Shown: positions 1-6,438, counted from the first letter of the stretch. The stretch: DNA of 9,847 nt from VYDC01 sp034420495 (GCA_034420495.1 DAOULG010000273.1:1-9847); one strand, 5' to 3'. Made by a program: numbers and translations. The notes: a model not told the origin generated them from the letters alone.

Positions 1-858
1 GAGGCGGCGATCCTGGCGGCGCGGCGCAACAAGAAGCGCCTCGGCATGGACGAGATGAACGAGGCGGTCGACCGGGTGATCGCCGGACCCGAGCGCAAGT
101 CGCGCGTGATCACCCCCGAGGAGAAGCAGATCATCGCCTACCACGAGGCGGGGCACACGGTGGCGGCCCACTTCATGCCGGAGGCCGACCCCGTCTACAA
201 GGTCACGATCGTGGCGCGGGGGATGGCCGGCGGCTTCACCCGCTCGCTCCCCCAGGACGACCGGCGGCTGCACGACCGCCGCTACTACGACGCGATGATG
301 GCGCAGGCGCTGGGCGGGCACACGGCCGAGGAGATCGTCTTCGGCCACCCGACCACCGGCGCGCACGACGACATCGGCAAGGTGACGCACATCGCCCGCG
401 AGATGGTGACGCAGTGGGGGATGAGCGAGCGCATGGGGCCGCGCACCTTCGGCCGGCGCGACTCCATGGTCTTCCTCGGACGCGACATCGCCGAGCAGCG
501 CGACTACTCCGAGCGCACGGCCGAGGAGATCGACGACGAGGTGCGCCGCATCGTGGAGCGCGCCCGCGAGCGCTGTCACGAGGTGCTGCGCGCCCACCGC
601 GAGAAGCTCGACGAGCTCGCCGCGGCGCTCGTCGAGGAGGAGACGATCGAGGGCGACGAGCTGATGCGGCTGCTCGGCCCGGCCGAGAACCGGAACGTCC
701 CGCCGGCCGACGGGGCGCCCCCGGCCGATCGCGACACCCCCCGCGGCGCCGCCTCCGGCGCCGACGCCTCCCCGGTCGACGGGGGGGAGCGGCCGCAGGG
801 CCGGCCGGGCCTCGCCTGGGGCCGGTCGAGCGCCGCCGCGCCGCCCGCCGCCGACTAG
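1..858 (+). CDS. ftsH: ATP-dependent zinc metalloprotease FtsH, C-terminal part (5' end outside window)
   Basis: FtsH is a membrane-anchored AAA+ protease that unfolds and degrades membrane and short-lived cytosolic proteins. Only the last 285 residues are present: the end of the AAA lid and the whole M41 peptidase domain. The reading frame is open from base 1. The zinc site HEAGH is at fragment residues 48-52, and the third ligand is probably the second Asp of GAHDDIG (about residue 124). The stretch MVTQWGMSERMGPRTFG and the following VFLGRD-EQRDYSE read as in Chloroflexota FtsH (recalled, not searched). The motif usually written GGRAAEEI is GGHTAEEI here. The last 60 or so residues are a Pro/Ala/Gly/Asp-rich, probably disordered tail, common in FtsH. 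The N-terminal membrane segments and Walker motifs lie upstream of the window. The gene converges on the DedA gene with a 19-base gap. Confidence 0.97.
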   Translation, partial: EAAILAARRNKKRLGMDEMNEAVDRVIAGPERKSRVITPEEKQIIAYHEAGHTVAAHFMPEADPVYKVTIVARGMAGGFTRSLPQDDRRLHDRRYYDAMMAQALGGHTAEEIVFGHPTTGAHDDIGKVTHIAREMVTQWGMSERMGPRTFGRRDSMVFLGRDIAEQRDYSERTAEEIDDEVRRIVERARERCHEVLRAHREKLDELAAALVEEETIEGDELMRLLGPAENRNVPPADGAPPADRDTPRGAASGADASPVDGGERPQGRPGLAWGRSSAAAPPAAD

Positions 859-860
859 GC

Positions 861-873
861 GGGGCCGCGCCCC
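861..873. terminator. Short GC hairpin between convergent ftsH and dedA
   Basis: GGGGC (861-865), loop CGC and GCCCC (869-873) form a 5-bp hairpin in the 19-base gap between the two convergent stop codons. It has no T-run on either side, so it is at best a weak or factor-assisted terminator. In such GC-rich DNA it could also be chance. Confidence 0.25.
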
Positions 874-877
874 CGGC

Positions 878-1606
878 TCAGGAGCGAGCGTCGCCCGCCC
901 CGGGAGGGCCCGCCTCGACCCCGCCCGGCCGCGGGGACTCCCGCGCCCCGAGCTCCGCGAGCTTGCGGTTGACGACGCGCCGCATCAGCACGAGCCAGGT
1001 CAGCGCCGCCAGCAGCAGGCCGATGCGCAGCAGCGGGTGCTGCTCGAGCCGGCCGTCGTCGGTGAGGATGGCCCGCCCGAGCAGCGCGCCCGAGCCGATC
1101 CAGACCGAGTTCGCGATCACCGCGCCCAGCACGTCGAGCGGCAGCCAGACCTGCCACGGCAGCCGGATCACCCCGGCGCCGAAGGGACCGACCGCGCGCG
1201 TCGCGCTGTGGAGGTGATAGAGGGGGATCAGCCAGCGCGTGCGCCCCGACACCAGCACCTCGCCGACCCGGACGGCGGCGCCCAGGCGGCGCCCGGCGAG
1301 CCGGCCGAGCCCGTAGCGCCCGACCACGTAGGAGACGACGTCGCCGAGCACGGTGCCGGCGATGCCGAAGGCGAGCACGAGAGCGAGCGTGGGGCCGTCG
1401 CCGGCGGCGAAGGCGCCGCCGAGGAAGAGCAGCACGACGCCCGGGAAGACGACGCCCACCCCGACGGTCGCCTCGGCGAGCGCGGCCAGGAAGACGATGG
1501 GCGTGCCGTAGCGCTCGAAGAGGCCGTGCAGCGCCAGGAAGAGCTGGTCGGTGAGCCAGTTGAGCGCGTCCCACGGCGCGGTGACGAGGTCGAAGACGGC
1601 GTCCAG
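878..1606 (-). CDS. DedA/VTT-family integral membrane protein
   Basis: DedA (SNARE-associated/VTT) proteins are inner-membrane proteins. Several are implicated in recycling undecaprenyl phosphate or phospholipids and in envelope homeostasis, but the role of this one is unknown. Taking the CTG at 1606 as start gives 242 residues. Visible are an amphipathic N-terminus (about 1-33), a re-entrant or membrane pair (about 35-68, with E45 and the FPG turn at 54-56), a membrane helix (72-96, containing the GD-V-Y-VGR pattern typical of the family), a loop with YHLHSATRAVGPFGAG (130-145), further membrane segments (about 150-180 and 190-208) and a Pro/Gly-rich tail. The frame stays open far upstream, but only non-coding promoter DNA and the antisense of rplU lie there. 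No in-frame ATG, GTG or TTG precedes the conserved part within the gap. CTG at 1606, with GGGGAG about a dozen bases upstream, is therefore the best but uncertain start. It is divergent from rplU. Confidence 0.85.
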   Translation of the reverse strand: MDAVFDLVTAPWDALNWLTDQLFLALHGLFERYGTPIVFLAALAEATVGVGVVFPGVVLLFLGGAFAAGDGPTLALVLAFGIAGTVLGDVVSYVVGRYGLGRLAGRRLGAAVRVGEVLVSGRTRWLIPLYHLHSATRAVGPFGAGVIRLPWQVWLPLDVLGAVIANSVWIGSGALLGRAILTDDGRLEQHPLLRIGLLLAALTWLVLMRRVVNRKLAELGARESPRPGGVEAGPPGAGDARS

Positions 1607-1670
1607 GAGGTTCCCCCGCTCCCCGCCCGGGGCTCGTCCCCACCGGCCCCGCCTGAGCCGCGGCGCGCGA

Positions 1671-1699
1671 TTGACCCCGCCTTGGGCCCTGCCTAGACT
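1671..1699 (+). promoter_or_regulatory. Sigma70-type promoter of the rplU-rpmA-rpmE-DUF1385 run
   Basis: TTGACC (1671-1676) and TAGACT (1694-1699) are separated by exactly 17 bases, which matches the housekeeping sigma consensus well in an otherwise GC-rich gap. Transcription would begin near 1706 and leave a leader of about 24 bases. A Shine-Dalgarno AGGGGG lies at 1720-1725, five bases before the rplU ATG. Confidence 0.8.
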
Positions 1700-1729
1700 C
1701 GGATCGCACCACGCACCGCAGGGGGTCCT

Positions 1730-2059
1730 ATGTTCGCGATCGTCCGCACGGGCGGCAAGCAGTACCGCGTGCGCGAGGGCGACCGGATCGACGTCGAGCG
1801 GATCGACGCGGAGGTCGGCGACGAGGTGACGCTCGCGGACGTGCTGCTGCTCGGGCGCGAGACGGGGGACGGCGACGCCGTCGCGGTGGGGGAGCCGCAG
1901 GTCGTGGGCGCGAGCGTCACCGCACGCGTGGAGGCGCAGGACCGCACCCGGCGCCAGAGCGTCCTGAAGTACAAGAACAAGACCCGGCAGCGCACCCGGC
2001 GCGGCCACCGGCAGCAGCGCACGCGGCTCGCCGTGACCGCGATCCTCCCGGGCGAGTAG
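1730..2059 (+). CDS. rplU: 50S ribosomal protein L21
   Basis: This is a structural protein of the large ribosomal subunit that binds 23S rRNA. The 109 residues are slightly longer than the usual 100-105. The N-terminal MFAIVRTGGKQYRV signature and the basic C-terminal part (KYKNKTRQRTRRGHRQQRT at about 79-97, then the usual hydrophobic strand) identify it. ATG at 1730 is chosen for its AGGGGG Shine-Dalgarno and because it matches the family N-terminus exactly. It is the first gene after the promoter at 1671-1699 and is followed 34 bases later by rpmA, the classic L21-L27 pair. Confidence 0.98.
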   Translation: MFAIVRTGGKQYRVREGDRIDVERIDAEVGDEVTLADVLLLGRETGDGDAVAVGEPQVVGASVTARVEAQDRTRRQSVLKYKNKTRQRTRRGHRQQRTRLAVTAILPGE

Positions 2060-2093
2060 CGAGCCCCGGGCGGCGGAGAGGGAGGCGGCGAGC

Positions 2094-2357
2094 ATGGCCC
2101 ACAAGAAGTCCGGCGGCTCCAGCCGCAACGGCCGGGACTCGAACGCCCAGCGGCTCGGTGTGAAGCGCTACGACGGCCAGCTGGTCACGGCGGGGTCGAT
2201 CCTCGTCCGGCAGCGGGGGACGCGCATCCACGCCGGGACCAACGTCGGCGTCGGCCGCGATCACACGCTCTGGGCCCGCGTCGACGGGACCGTCAAGTTC
2301 TCGCCCTACGCGAAGGGGCGACGCAAGCAGGTGTCGATCCTCCCCCAGGGAGGGTAG
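2094..2357 (+). CDS. rpmA: 50S ribosomal protein L27
   Basis: L27 is a large-subunit protein whose N-terminal tail reaches the peptidyl transferase centre and helps place the tRNA acceptor ends. The 87 residues are full length. MAHKKSGGSSRNGRDS is the canonical N-terminus, followed by GVKRYDGQ, an SILVRQRGT strand, and HAGTNVGVGRDHTLWA. Translation begins directly with MAHKK, so the cleavable N-terminal extension that Firmicutes remove with the Prp protease is absent. A strong Shine-Dalgarno (GAGAGGGAGG, 2076-2085) precedes the ATG. The GTPase gene obg, which follows rpmA in many bacteria, is replaced here by rpmE. Confidence 0.98.
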   Translation: MAHKKSGGSSRNGRDSNAQRLGVKRYDGQLVTAGSILVRQRGTRIHAGTNVGVGRDHTLWARVDGTVKFSPYAKGRRKQVSILPQGG

Positions 2358-2358
2358 G

Positions 2359-2380
2359 CCCGGGCCCGAGCGGCCCCGGG
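2359..2380 (+). other. Hairpin between rpmA and rpmE
   Basis: CCC GGGCC (2359-2366), loop CGAGC and GGCCC (2372-2376) with GGG (2378-2380) form about 8 bp with one bulged C at 2377. It begins just after the rpmA stop and ends five bases before the rpmE Shine-Dalgarno AGGAG (2385-2389). There is no U-tract. It could protect a 3' end, tune readthrough or modulate L31 translation; all of these are inference. Confidence 0.4.
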
Positions 2381-2393
2381 AGGCAGGAGCGCC

Positions 2394-2687
2394 ATGAAGG
2401 CGGCGATTCACCCCGACTACGTCGAGACGACCATCAGCTGCGCCTGCGGCCACAGCTGGGAGACGCGGTCGACCAAGGCGCGGATCCACGTCGACGTCTG
2501 CTCGGCCTGCCACCCCTACTTCACCGGCGAGCAGCGCATCGTCGACACGGCGGGACGCGTCGAGCGCTTCCGCCGCCGCTACGCGCGCACCCCCGGGGGC
2601 ACCCCGCCCGCAGGCGCCGACGCGCCCGCTGCGGCCGACGAGCCCGCAGGGGCCGAGGCCGACGCGGCGCAGGCGGCCGAGGGCTAG
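2394..2687 (+). CDS. rpmE: 50S ribosomal protein L31, zinc-binding (C+) type
   Basis: L31 sits on the large subunit and contributes to the bridge with the small subunit. The first 65 or so residues are a standard L31: MKAAIHPDY, then the zinc cysteines C16, C18, C36 and C39 (ISCACGHSW and VCSACHPYFTG), then the GR-E-F-RRY end of the domain. Having all four cysteines places it in the zinc-containing class, which is usually repressed or displaced by a zinc-free paralogue under zinc starvation; no paralogue is in this window. The C-terminal 30 residues are an Ala/Pro/Glu/Asp-rich extension, making the protein 97 residues against the usual 65-80. ATG at 2394 has an AGGAG Shine-Dalgarno at 2385-2389. 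Confidence 0.97.
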   Translation: MKAAIHPDYVETTISCACGHSWETRSTKARIHVDVCSACHPYFTGEQRIVDTAGRVERFRRRYARTPGGTPPAGADAPAAADEPAGAEADAAQAAEG

Positions 2688-2705
2688 CCGCCCGGCTCCG
2701 GCGCG

Positions 2706-3632
2706 GTGCCCCGGCTGGAGCCCACCGCCCCGACCCCGCCCGTCTCCTACGGCGGCCAGGCCGTCATGGAGGGGGTGATGATCCGCTCCCCGCGCGCGAT
2801 GGCGGTCGCCGCACGCCGCCCGGACGGGGACATCGCCGTCCAGGCCCGGCCGCTGGATGGATTGCTCGGCACCCCGCTGAGGCGGGTGCCCGTGCTGCGC
2901 GGGGTGCTGGCGCTCTGGTCGATGATCGCGCTCGGCATCCGGGCCCTCGCCTGGTCCAGCGCCGTCGCCGAGGGCCGCCCCGAGGACGAGGTCGATCTCG
3001 GCCGCATCGGGGCGCGCGCCTGGGCGAGCGCGCTCGCCTCGCTGCTCGGCGCGACGGCCGTCATCTTCCTGCTCCCGGTCGCGATGACGGCGTGGCTCGC
3101 CACGCGGCTCCCGGCCCCCTGGCTCGCCGTCGTCGCCGAGGCGCTGCTGCGCGTGGCGATCGTCGTGGGCTACGTGTGGCTCCTCGGCCGGGCGGCGGAG
3201 GTGCGCCGGCTCTTCGAGTACCACGCCGCCGAGCACATGGCGATCTCGACGCTCGAGCACGGGCGCGCACTCACGGTGCCGTCGATCCGGCGCGAGCCGC
3301 GCGAGCATCCCCGTTGCGGGACCTCGTTCCTGCTCGCCGTGGCGCTGGTCGCCGCCGTGCTCTTCCTCCCCCTCGGCGCGCCGCCGCTCCCCTGGTGGCT
3401 GGCGTCGCGCGTCCTGCTGATCCCGCTGGTCGCGGCCGTCGCCTACGAGGCGATCCGCTTCGCCGGCGAGCACCGGGAGGCGCCGCTGGTGCGGTGGGCG
3501 TTCTGGGGCAATCTCGCGCTGCAGCGCCTCACCACGCGCGAGCCGGACGACGAGCAGATCCAGGTCGCGGTGGCGGCGCTCGAGCGGGCCCGCGCCGAGG
3601 AGGGACGCAGGGAGAGCGCCGCCGCGTCCTGA
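2706..3632 (+). CDS. DUF1385 family multi-pass membrane protein
   Basis: This family has no established biochemical function. The 308 residues show its recognisable motifs: YGGQAVMEGVMIRSP (15-29), EYHAAEH (171-177), HPRCGTSF (201-208) and LQRLTTREPDD (272-282). Hydrophobic segments lie at about 64-88, 108-133, 138-162, 207-223 and 230-253. The His/Glu and Cys motifs between helices could bind a metal, but that is inference. The GTG at 2706 is chosen because the first internal ATG (2766) would cut the conserved N-terminal motif. No good Shine-Dalgarno precedes it, so translation may be coupled to rpmE, whose stop is 18 bases upstream. In many bacteria the family sits between rpmE and prfA (recalled). 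Here prfA is absent and the run ends at the convergent his operon. Confidence 0.92.
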   Translation: MPRLEPTAPTPPVSYGGQAVMEGVMIRSPRAMAVAARRPDGDIAVQARPLDGLLGTPLRRVPVLRGVLALWSMIALGIRALAWSSAVAEGRPEDEVDLGRIGARAWASALASLLGATAVIFLLPVAMTAWLATRLPAPWLAVVAEALLRVAIVVGYVWLLGRAAEVRRLFEYHAAEHMAISTLEHGRALTVPSIRREPREHPRCGTSFLLAVALVAAVLFLPLGAPPLPWWLASRVLLIPLVAAVAYEAIRFAGEHREAPLVRWAFWGNLALQRLTTREPDDEQIQVAVAALERARAEEGRRESAAAS

Positions 3633-3647
3633 CCTCCCGCCGGCGGG

Positions 3648-3680
3648 CCGCGGCGACGGGCGCTCGGCCCCGGGCCGCGG
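3648..3680. terminator. Strong hairpin between convergent DUF1385 gene and hisI
   Basis: CCGCGGC (3648-3654) pairs with GCCGCGG (3674-3680). A 3-by-3 internal loop separates this from GGGC (3658-3661) paired with GCCC (3667-3670) around a 5-base loop. The structure fills most of the 49-base gap between the two stop codons and is symmetric enough to act on both strands. There is no T-run, so it is a U-less candidate bidirectional terminator. A 12-base palindrome (CCCGCCGGCGGG, 3636-3647) lies beside it. Confidence 0.5.
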
Positions 3681-3681
3681 C

Positions 3682-4065
3682 TCAGCCCGCGTCCCCGGCC
3701 CGAGCGGCCCGGTCACCGAGCGCCACCGGCCGGGGGGCCCCGCCGGAGTCCCGGTCGATGAAGCAGGAGCGGGCGCCGGTGTGGCAGACCGCGCCCCCCA
3801 CGAGCTCGACCTGGAGCACCAGCGCGTCGGCGTCGCAGTCGGTGGCGATCGAGAGCACGCGCACGTAGTCGCCGGAGGTGGCGCCCTTGTGCCAGACCTC
3901 CTGCCGGCTGCGCGACCAGAAGACGGCCTGCCCCACCTCGAGCGTGCGGCGCACCGTCTCCTCGTTCATGTAGCCGAGCATGAGCACCTCGCCGGAGGCC
4001 GCGTCCTGCAGGATCGCCGGGATCAGCCCCTGCGCGTCGTAGCGCAGCTGCTCAGGGTCGGGCAT
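3682..4065 (-). CDS. hisI: Phosphoribosyl-AMP cyclohydrolase
   Basis: HisI opens the adenine ring of phosphoribosyl-AMP, the third step of histidine biosynthesis, in the cytosol. The 127 residues match a stand-alone cyclohydrolase; the HisE pyrophosphohydrolase domain fused in enterobacteria is absent and no hisE is in the window. Visible motifs are MLGYMNEE (29-36), FWSRSRQE-WHKG-TSG (49-65), the metal-binding DCDAD (76-80) and the conserved cysteines C94 and C101 (GAVCHTGARSCF). The ATG at 4065 has a GGAGG Shine-Dalgarno inside the end of hisF. The two genes overlap by 14 bases, so translation is probably coupled. It is the last gene of the operon. Confidence 0.97.
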   Translation of the reverse strand: MPDPEQLRYDAQGLIPAILQDAASGEVLMLGYMNEETVRRTLEVGQAVFWSRSRQEVWHKGATSGDYVRVLSIATDCDADALVLQVELVGGAVCHTGARSCFIDRDSGGAPRPVALGDRAARAGDAG

Positions 4066-4873
4066 CGGGGACCTCCGTCTCCTGCGCGGGCGCGCCTCCC
4101 GCGGCCGGGCGCACCGCGACGCCGCGGGAGGCGAGGTAGCGCTTCAGGGTGGCGACGTCGTAGTGCCCGAAGTGGAAGATCGAGGCCGCGAGCACCGCGT
4201 CGGCCCGCCCCTCGGTGAGGGCGCGGTAGAGGTGCTCCGGCTCCCCCGCCCCGCCCGAGGCGATCACCGGGACCTCGACGACCCCGGCGACCTGCCGCAG
4301 CAGCTCCAGGTCGTAGCCGGTCTGGTGCCCGTCGCTGTCCATCGACGTCACCAGCAGCTCGCCGGAGCCGCGCTCGGTCGCCTCCCGGGCCCACTCGATG
4401 GCGTCGCGCTCCGTCTCGCGCCTCCCGCCGTGCGTGTAGACGCGCCAGCGCGGCCGCCCCCGCTCGGGCGGCGCCCGCTTCGCGTCGATGGAGACGACGA
4501 TGCACTGCGAGCCGAAGCGCCGGGCACCCTCCTCGATGAGTCCTGGACGCTCCACCGCCGCCGTGTTGACGCCGACCTTGTCGGCCCCGTGCTCGAGCAT
4601 GCGCCGCATGTCGCCCGGGGTGCGCACGCCCCCGCCGACGGTGAGCGGGATGAAGACCTGGTCGGCCGTCTCCGCGATCATCTGGTAGGTGCTCTCCCGC
4701 TCCTCGTGCGAGGCGGTTATGTCGAGAAACACGAGCTCGTCGGCGCCGTCCTCGTCGTAGGCGCGCGCGAGCGCCACCGGGTCGCCGGCATCGCGGAGGT
4801 CGACGAAGGAGACGCCCTTCACGACCCGCCCGCCGTCCACGTCGAAGCAGGGGATGATGCGCTTGGTCAGCAC
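4052..4873 (-). CDS. hisF: Imidazole glycerol phosphate synthase, cyclase subunit
   Basis: HisF is the (beta/alpha)8-barrel cyclase. It takes ammonia from HisH and converts PRFAR to imidazole glycerol phosphate and AICAR, linking histidine and purine synthesis. The 273 residues show both catalytic aspartates at their canonical numbers, D11 (IIPCFDVDGG) and D130 (VVSIDAKR), plus the phosphate-binding glycine motifs LTVGGGVR (77-84) and VIASGGAG. VYTHGGRR (145-152) and TSMDSDG-GYDLE are also present; the second normally reads DRDG, so Ser replaces Arg there. The last 25 residues are an extra Pro/Ala/Glu-rich tail. GTG at 4873 is chosen because it gives the MLTKRIIPCFD family N-terminus; the frame upstream is antisense noise. 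It starts 11 bases after the hisA stop. Confidence 0.98.
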   Translation of the reverse strand: MLTKRIIPCFDVDGGRVVKGVSFVDLRDAGDPVALARAYDEDGADELVFLDITASHEERESTYQMIAETADQVFIPLTVGGGVRTPGDMRRMLEHGADKVGVNTAAVERPGLIEEGARRFGSQCIVVSIDAKRAPPERGRPRWRVYTHGGRRETERDAIEWAREATERGSGELLVTSMDSDGHQTGYDLELLRQVAGVVEVPVIASGGAGEPEHLYRALTEGRADAVLAASIFHFGHYDVATLKRYLASRGVAVRPAAGGAPAQETEVPDARP

Positions 4874-4884
4874 CGGCCGGGTAC

Positions 4885-5607
4885 CTACGCGACCGCCGCC
4901 GCGGCCGACATCGCGTCGGCGAGATGGACCTGGCCGGTGTAGAGCACGCGACCGATGATGGCCGCCTCCACCCCGCAGTCGGCCAGCCGGCGCACGTCCT
5001 CCAGCGAGCTGATCCCGCCGGCGGCGATCACCGCGACCGAGCTCTCCGAGGCGATGTGCTCGTACATCTCGAAGTTGGGCCCCTGCGTCGTGCCGTCGCG
5101 CTGGATGTCCGTGTAGACGATGCGCTCCACGCCGAGATCGGCGATCTGGCGGATGAGCGAGAGCGCGTCCCGGTCGGAGGACTCCGTCCAGCCCTCGAGC
5201 TGGACGATGCCGTCGCGCGCGTCGACGGAGACGACGAGCCGGGAGGATGCGATCGCCATCGCGTCGCGCACCAGCGCCGGCGCCTTGACCGCCGCCGTCC
5301 CGAGCACCACGCGGTTGACCCCGGCGGCGAGCGTCGCGCGCACCGTCGCCAGGTCGCGGATGCCCCCGCCCGTCTGCACCGCGGCCGGCACGCTGTTGAC
5401 GATGCGGGCCACGATCGCCGCGTTCGCCTGGCGGCCGCCGCGGGCGCCGTCGAGGTCCACGACGTGGATCCACTGCGCGCCCAGGGAGGCCCAGCGCACC
5501 GCCATGCTCACGGGGTCGTCGGAGAAGACGGTCTCCCGCTGGTAGTCGCCCTGGTAGAGGCGGACGCACTTGCCGTCGCGGATGTCGATCGCCGGTATGA
5601 CTTCCAT
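4885..5607 (-). CDS. hisA: ProFAR isomerase (phosphoribosylformimino-5-aminoimidazole carboxamide ribotide isomerase)
   Basis: HisA performs the Amadori rearrangement of ProFAR to PRFAR, the substrate of the HisFH complex. The 240-residue (beta/alpha)8 barrel has the catalytic D8 (IPAIDIRDGKCVRL) and D129 (VVSVDARDG), with T166 in YTDIQRDGT as the usual partner. Phosphate-binding glycines are in QTGGGIR and IAAGGISS. ATG at 5607 gives the exact family start; the longer open frame upstream overlaps the end of hisH in another frame. The gap to hisH is only 10 bases, so the pair is co-transcribed. Actinobacterial PriA is a bifunctional HisA/TrpF of the same fold. Nothing seen here decides that, and no trpF is in the window. 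Confidence 0.98.
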   Translation of the reverse strand: MEVIPAIDIRDGKCVRLYQGDYQRETVFSDDPVSMAVRWASLGAQWIHVVDLDGARGGRQANAAIVARIVNSVPAAVQTGGGIRDLATVRATLAAGVNRVVLGTAAVKAPALVRDAMAIASSRLVVSVDARDGIVQLEGWTESSDRDALSLIRQIADLGVERIVYTDIQRDGTTQGPNFEMYEHIASESSVAVIAAGGISSLEDVRRLADCGVEAAIIGRVLYTGQVHLADAMSAAAAVA

Positions 5608-5617
5608 ATCGCCAACT

Positions 5618-6304
5618 CTACTCGGCCGCGCGACCGGCGGCCGCCCCGGCGCCGGCGCGCGCCAGCGCCACGAAGTTCTCGTAGATGACAAGGCCCGTCC
5701 GGCCGGACTTCTCGGGGTGGAACTGCGTGGCCATCACATTATCGCGCGCCACGACGGAGGCGAAGCGCTCGCCGTACTCGGTCTCGGCCACGACGATCGC
5801 GGGATCGCCGGGCACCGGGTAGTACGAGTGCACGAAGTAGACGTGCGCGCCGCTCCCCACCCCCGCGAGCAGCGGGTGGGAGGAGACCACGTCGAGCGTG
5901 TTCCAGCCCATGTGGGGCACGGGAGCGCCGGTCTCGAAGCGCACGACCCGGCCCGGGAGAACGCCGAGGCAGGGGTGCGATCCGCCCTCCTCCGAGAGAT
6001 CGAAGAGCGCCTGCATCCCCATGCAGACCCCGAGGAAGGGGCGCCCCGAGGCGATCACCTCGAGCAGCGGCTCGACGAGCCGGCGCCGGCGGAGCTTCTC
6101 CATCGTCTCCGACGCCGCGCCGACGCCGGGGAGGACGACCGCGCGGGCGCCCGAGACGACGCGCGGGTCGTCGCTCACGACCGCGCGGGCGCCGGCGTGC
6201 TCGAGCGCCCGCCGCACGCTCCGCAGGTTGCCGGCGTCGTAGTCGACGATCACGACCTCGAGGGTCGCGCCGGAGCCGCGGGGAGGTGTGGTGGGCGACG
6301 GCAA
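5618..6304 (-). CDS. hisH: Imidazole glycerol phosphate synthase, glutamine amidotransferase subunit
   Basis: HisH hydrolyses glutamine and channels ammonia into HisF. It is a class I glutamine amidotransferase. Counting from the TTG at 6304 (228 residues), the triad is Cys94 (GVCMGMQ), His196 and Glu198 (ATQFHPEKSG). PGVG forms the oxyanion-side loop at 59-62, and HMGWN is the conserved HisF-contact motif. Start choice is uncertain. TTG at 6304 has GAGGA ten bases upstream and keeps the whole first beta strand (EVVIVDYDAGNLRSV). GTG at 6253 gives 211 residues, closer to usual length, but clips that strand and has GAGG only two bases away. DYD replaces the common DYG. It is the first gene of the his operon, with a TACAAT -10 element at 6356-6361, and is divergent from ligA. 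Confidence 0.95.
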   Translation of the reverse strand: MPSPTTPPRGSGATLEVVIVDYDAGNLRSVRRALEHAGARAVVSDDPRVVSGARAVVLPGVGAASETMEKLRRRRLVEPLLEVIASGRPFLGVCMGMQALFDLSEEGGSHPCLGVLPGRVVRFETGAPVPHMGWNTLDVVSSHPLLAGVGSGAHVYFVHSYYPVPGDPAIVVAETEYGERFASVVARDNVMATQFHPEKSGRTGLVIYENFVALARAGAGAAAGRAAE

Positions 6305-6355
6305 GGCGGGTGTGTCCTCGGCAGCTCGCGAGCCGGAAGGGGGCCCGCAGGCCCC

Positions 6356-6361
6356 ATTGTA
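6356..6361 (-). promoter_or_regulatory. Probable -10 element of the his operon
   Basis: Read on the minus strand this is TACAAT, five of six bases matching TATAAT, and an AT-rich island in GC-rich DNA upstream of hisH. No good -35 is seen at 17 bases spacing (GCCGGG). Transcription would start near 6349, giving a leader of about 45 bases to the TTG or 95 to the GTG. I see no T-box, his leader peptide or attenuator in that leader. Confidence 0.5.
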
Positions 6362-6424
6362 TCGCCCGCCGCCGTGCGCCCGGCGCGGCCGCACCGGCCG
6401 CTCCGCCGCGGCGGGGGTCGCGTC

Positions 6425-6430
6425 TATACT
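6425..6430 (+). promoter_or_regulatory. Probable -10 element of ligA, close to the ATG
   Basis: TATACT ends only eight bases before the ligA ATG (6439). A start site the usual six to eight bases downstream would fall at about 6437-6439, so the transcript would have no leader or almost none. The -35 region (about 6402-6407) has no consensus. The same hexamer occurs before mreB. Confidence 0.6.
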
Positions 6431-6438
6431 CGGGCCCC

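Noticed and set aside
414..1217. Plus-strand frame overlapping ftsH and running into dedA
   Set aside because: Its Arg/Ala/Gly-rich product is out of frame with the clear FtsH peptidase domain and antisense to the DedA gene.
3636..3647. 12-base palindrome CCCGCCGGCGGG as a protein-binding site
   Set aside because: Short G/C palindromes are expected by chance at this GC content, and it lies between convergent stop codons rather than at a promoter.
1917..3716. 599-residue open frame on the minus strand
   Set aside because: It is antisense to rplU, rpmA, rpmE and the DUF1385 gene, which are all recognisable. Its product is low-complexity Arg/Gly/Asp/His-rich, as expected for a shadow frame in high-GC DNA.
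4163..4942. Plus-strand frame across hisF and hisI
   Set aside because: It is opposite HisF, whose catalytic residues sit at canonical positions. The product has shadow-frame composition.
6286..6438. 51-codon upstream extension of ligA
   Set aside because: It would run through the his -10 element and the ligA TATACT. Its sequence is Arg/Ala/Pro-rich and unlike any LigA N-terminus, and the ATG at 6439 fits the family.
6305..6438. Search for a histidine leader peptide, T-box or riboswitch between hisH and ligA
   Set aside because: I saw no run of His codons, no conserved T-box or riboswitch elements and no antiterminator-like alternative pairing.
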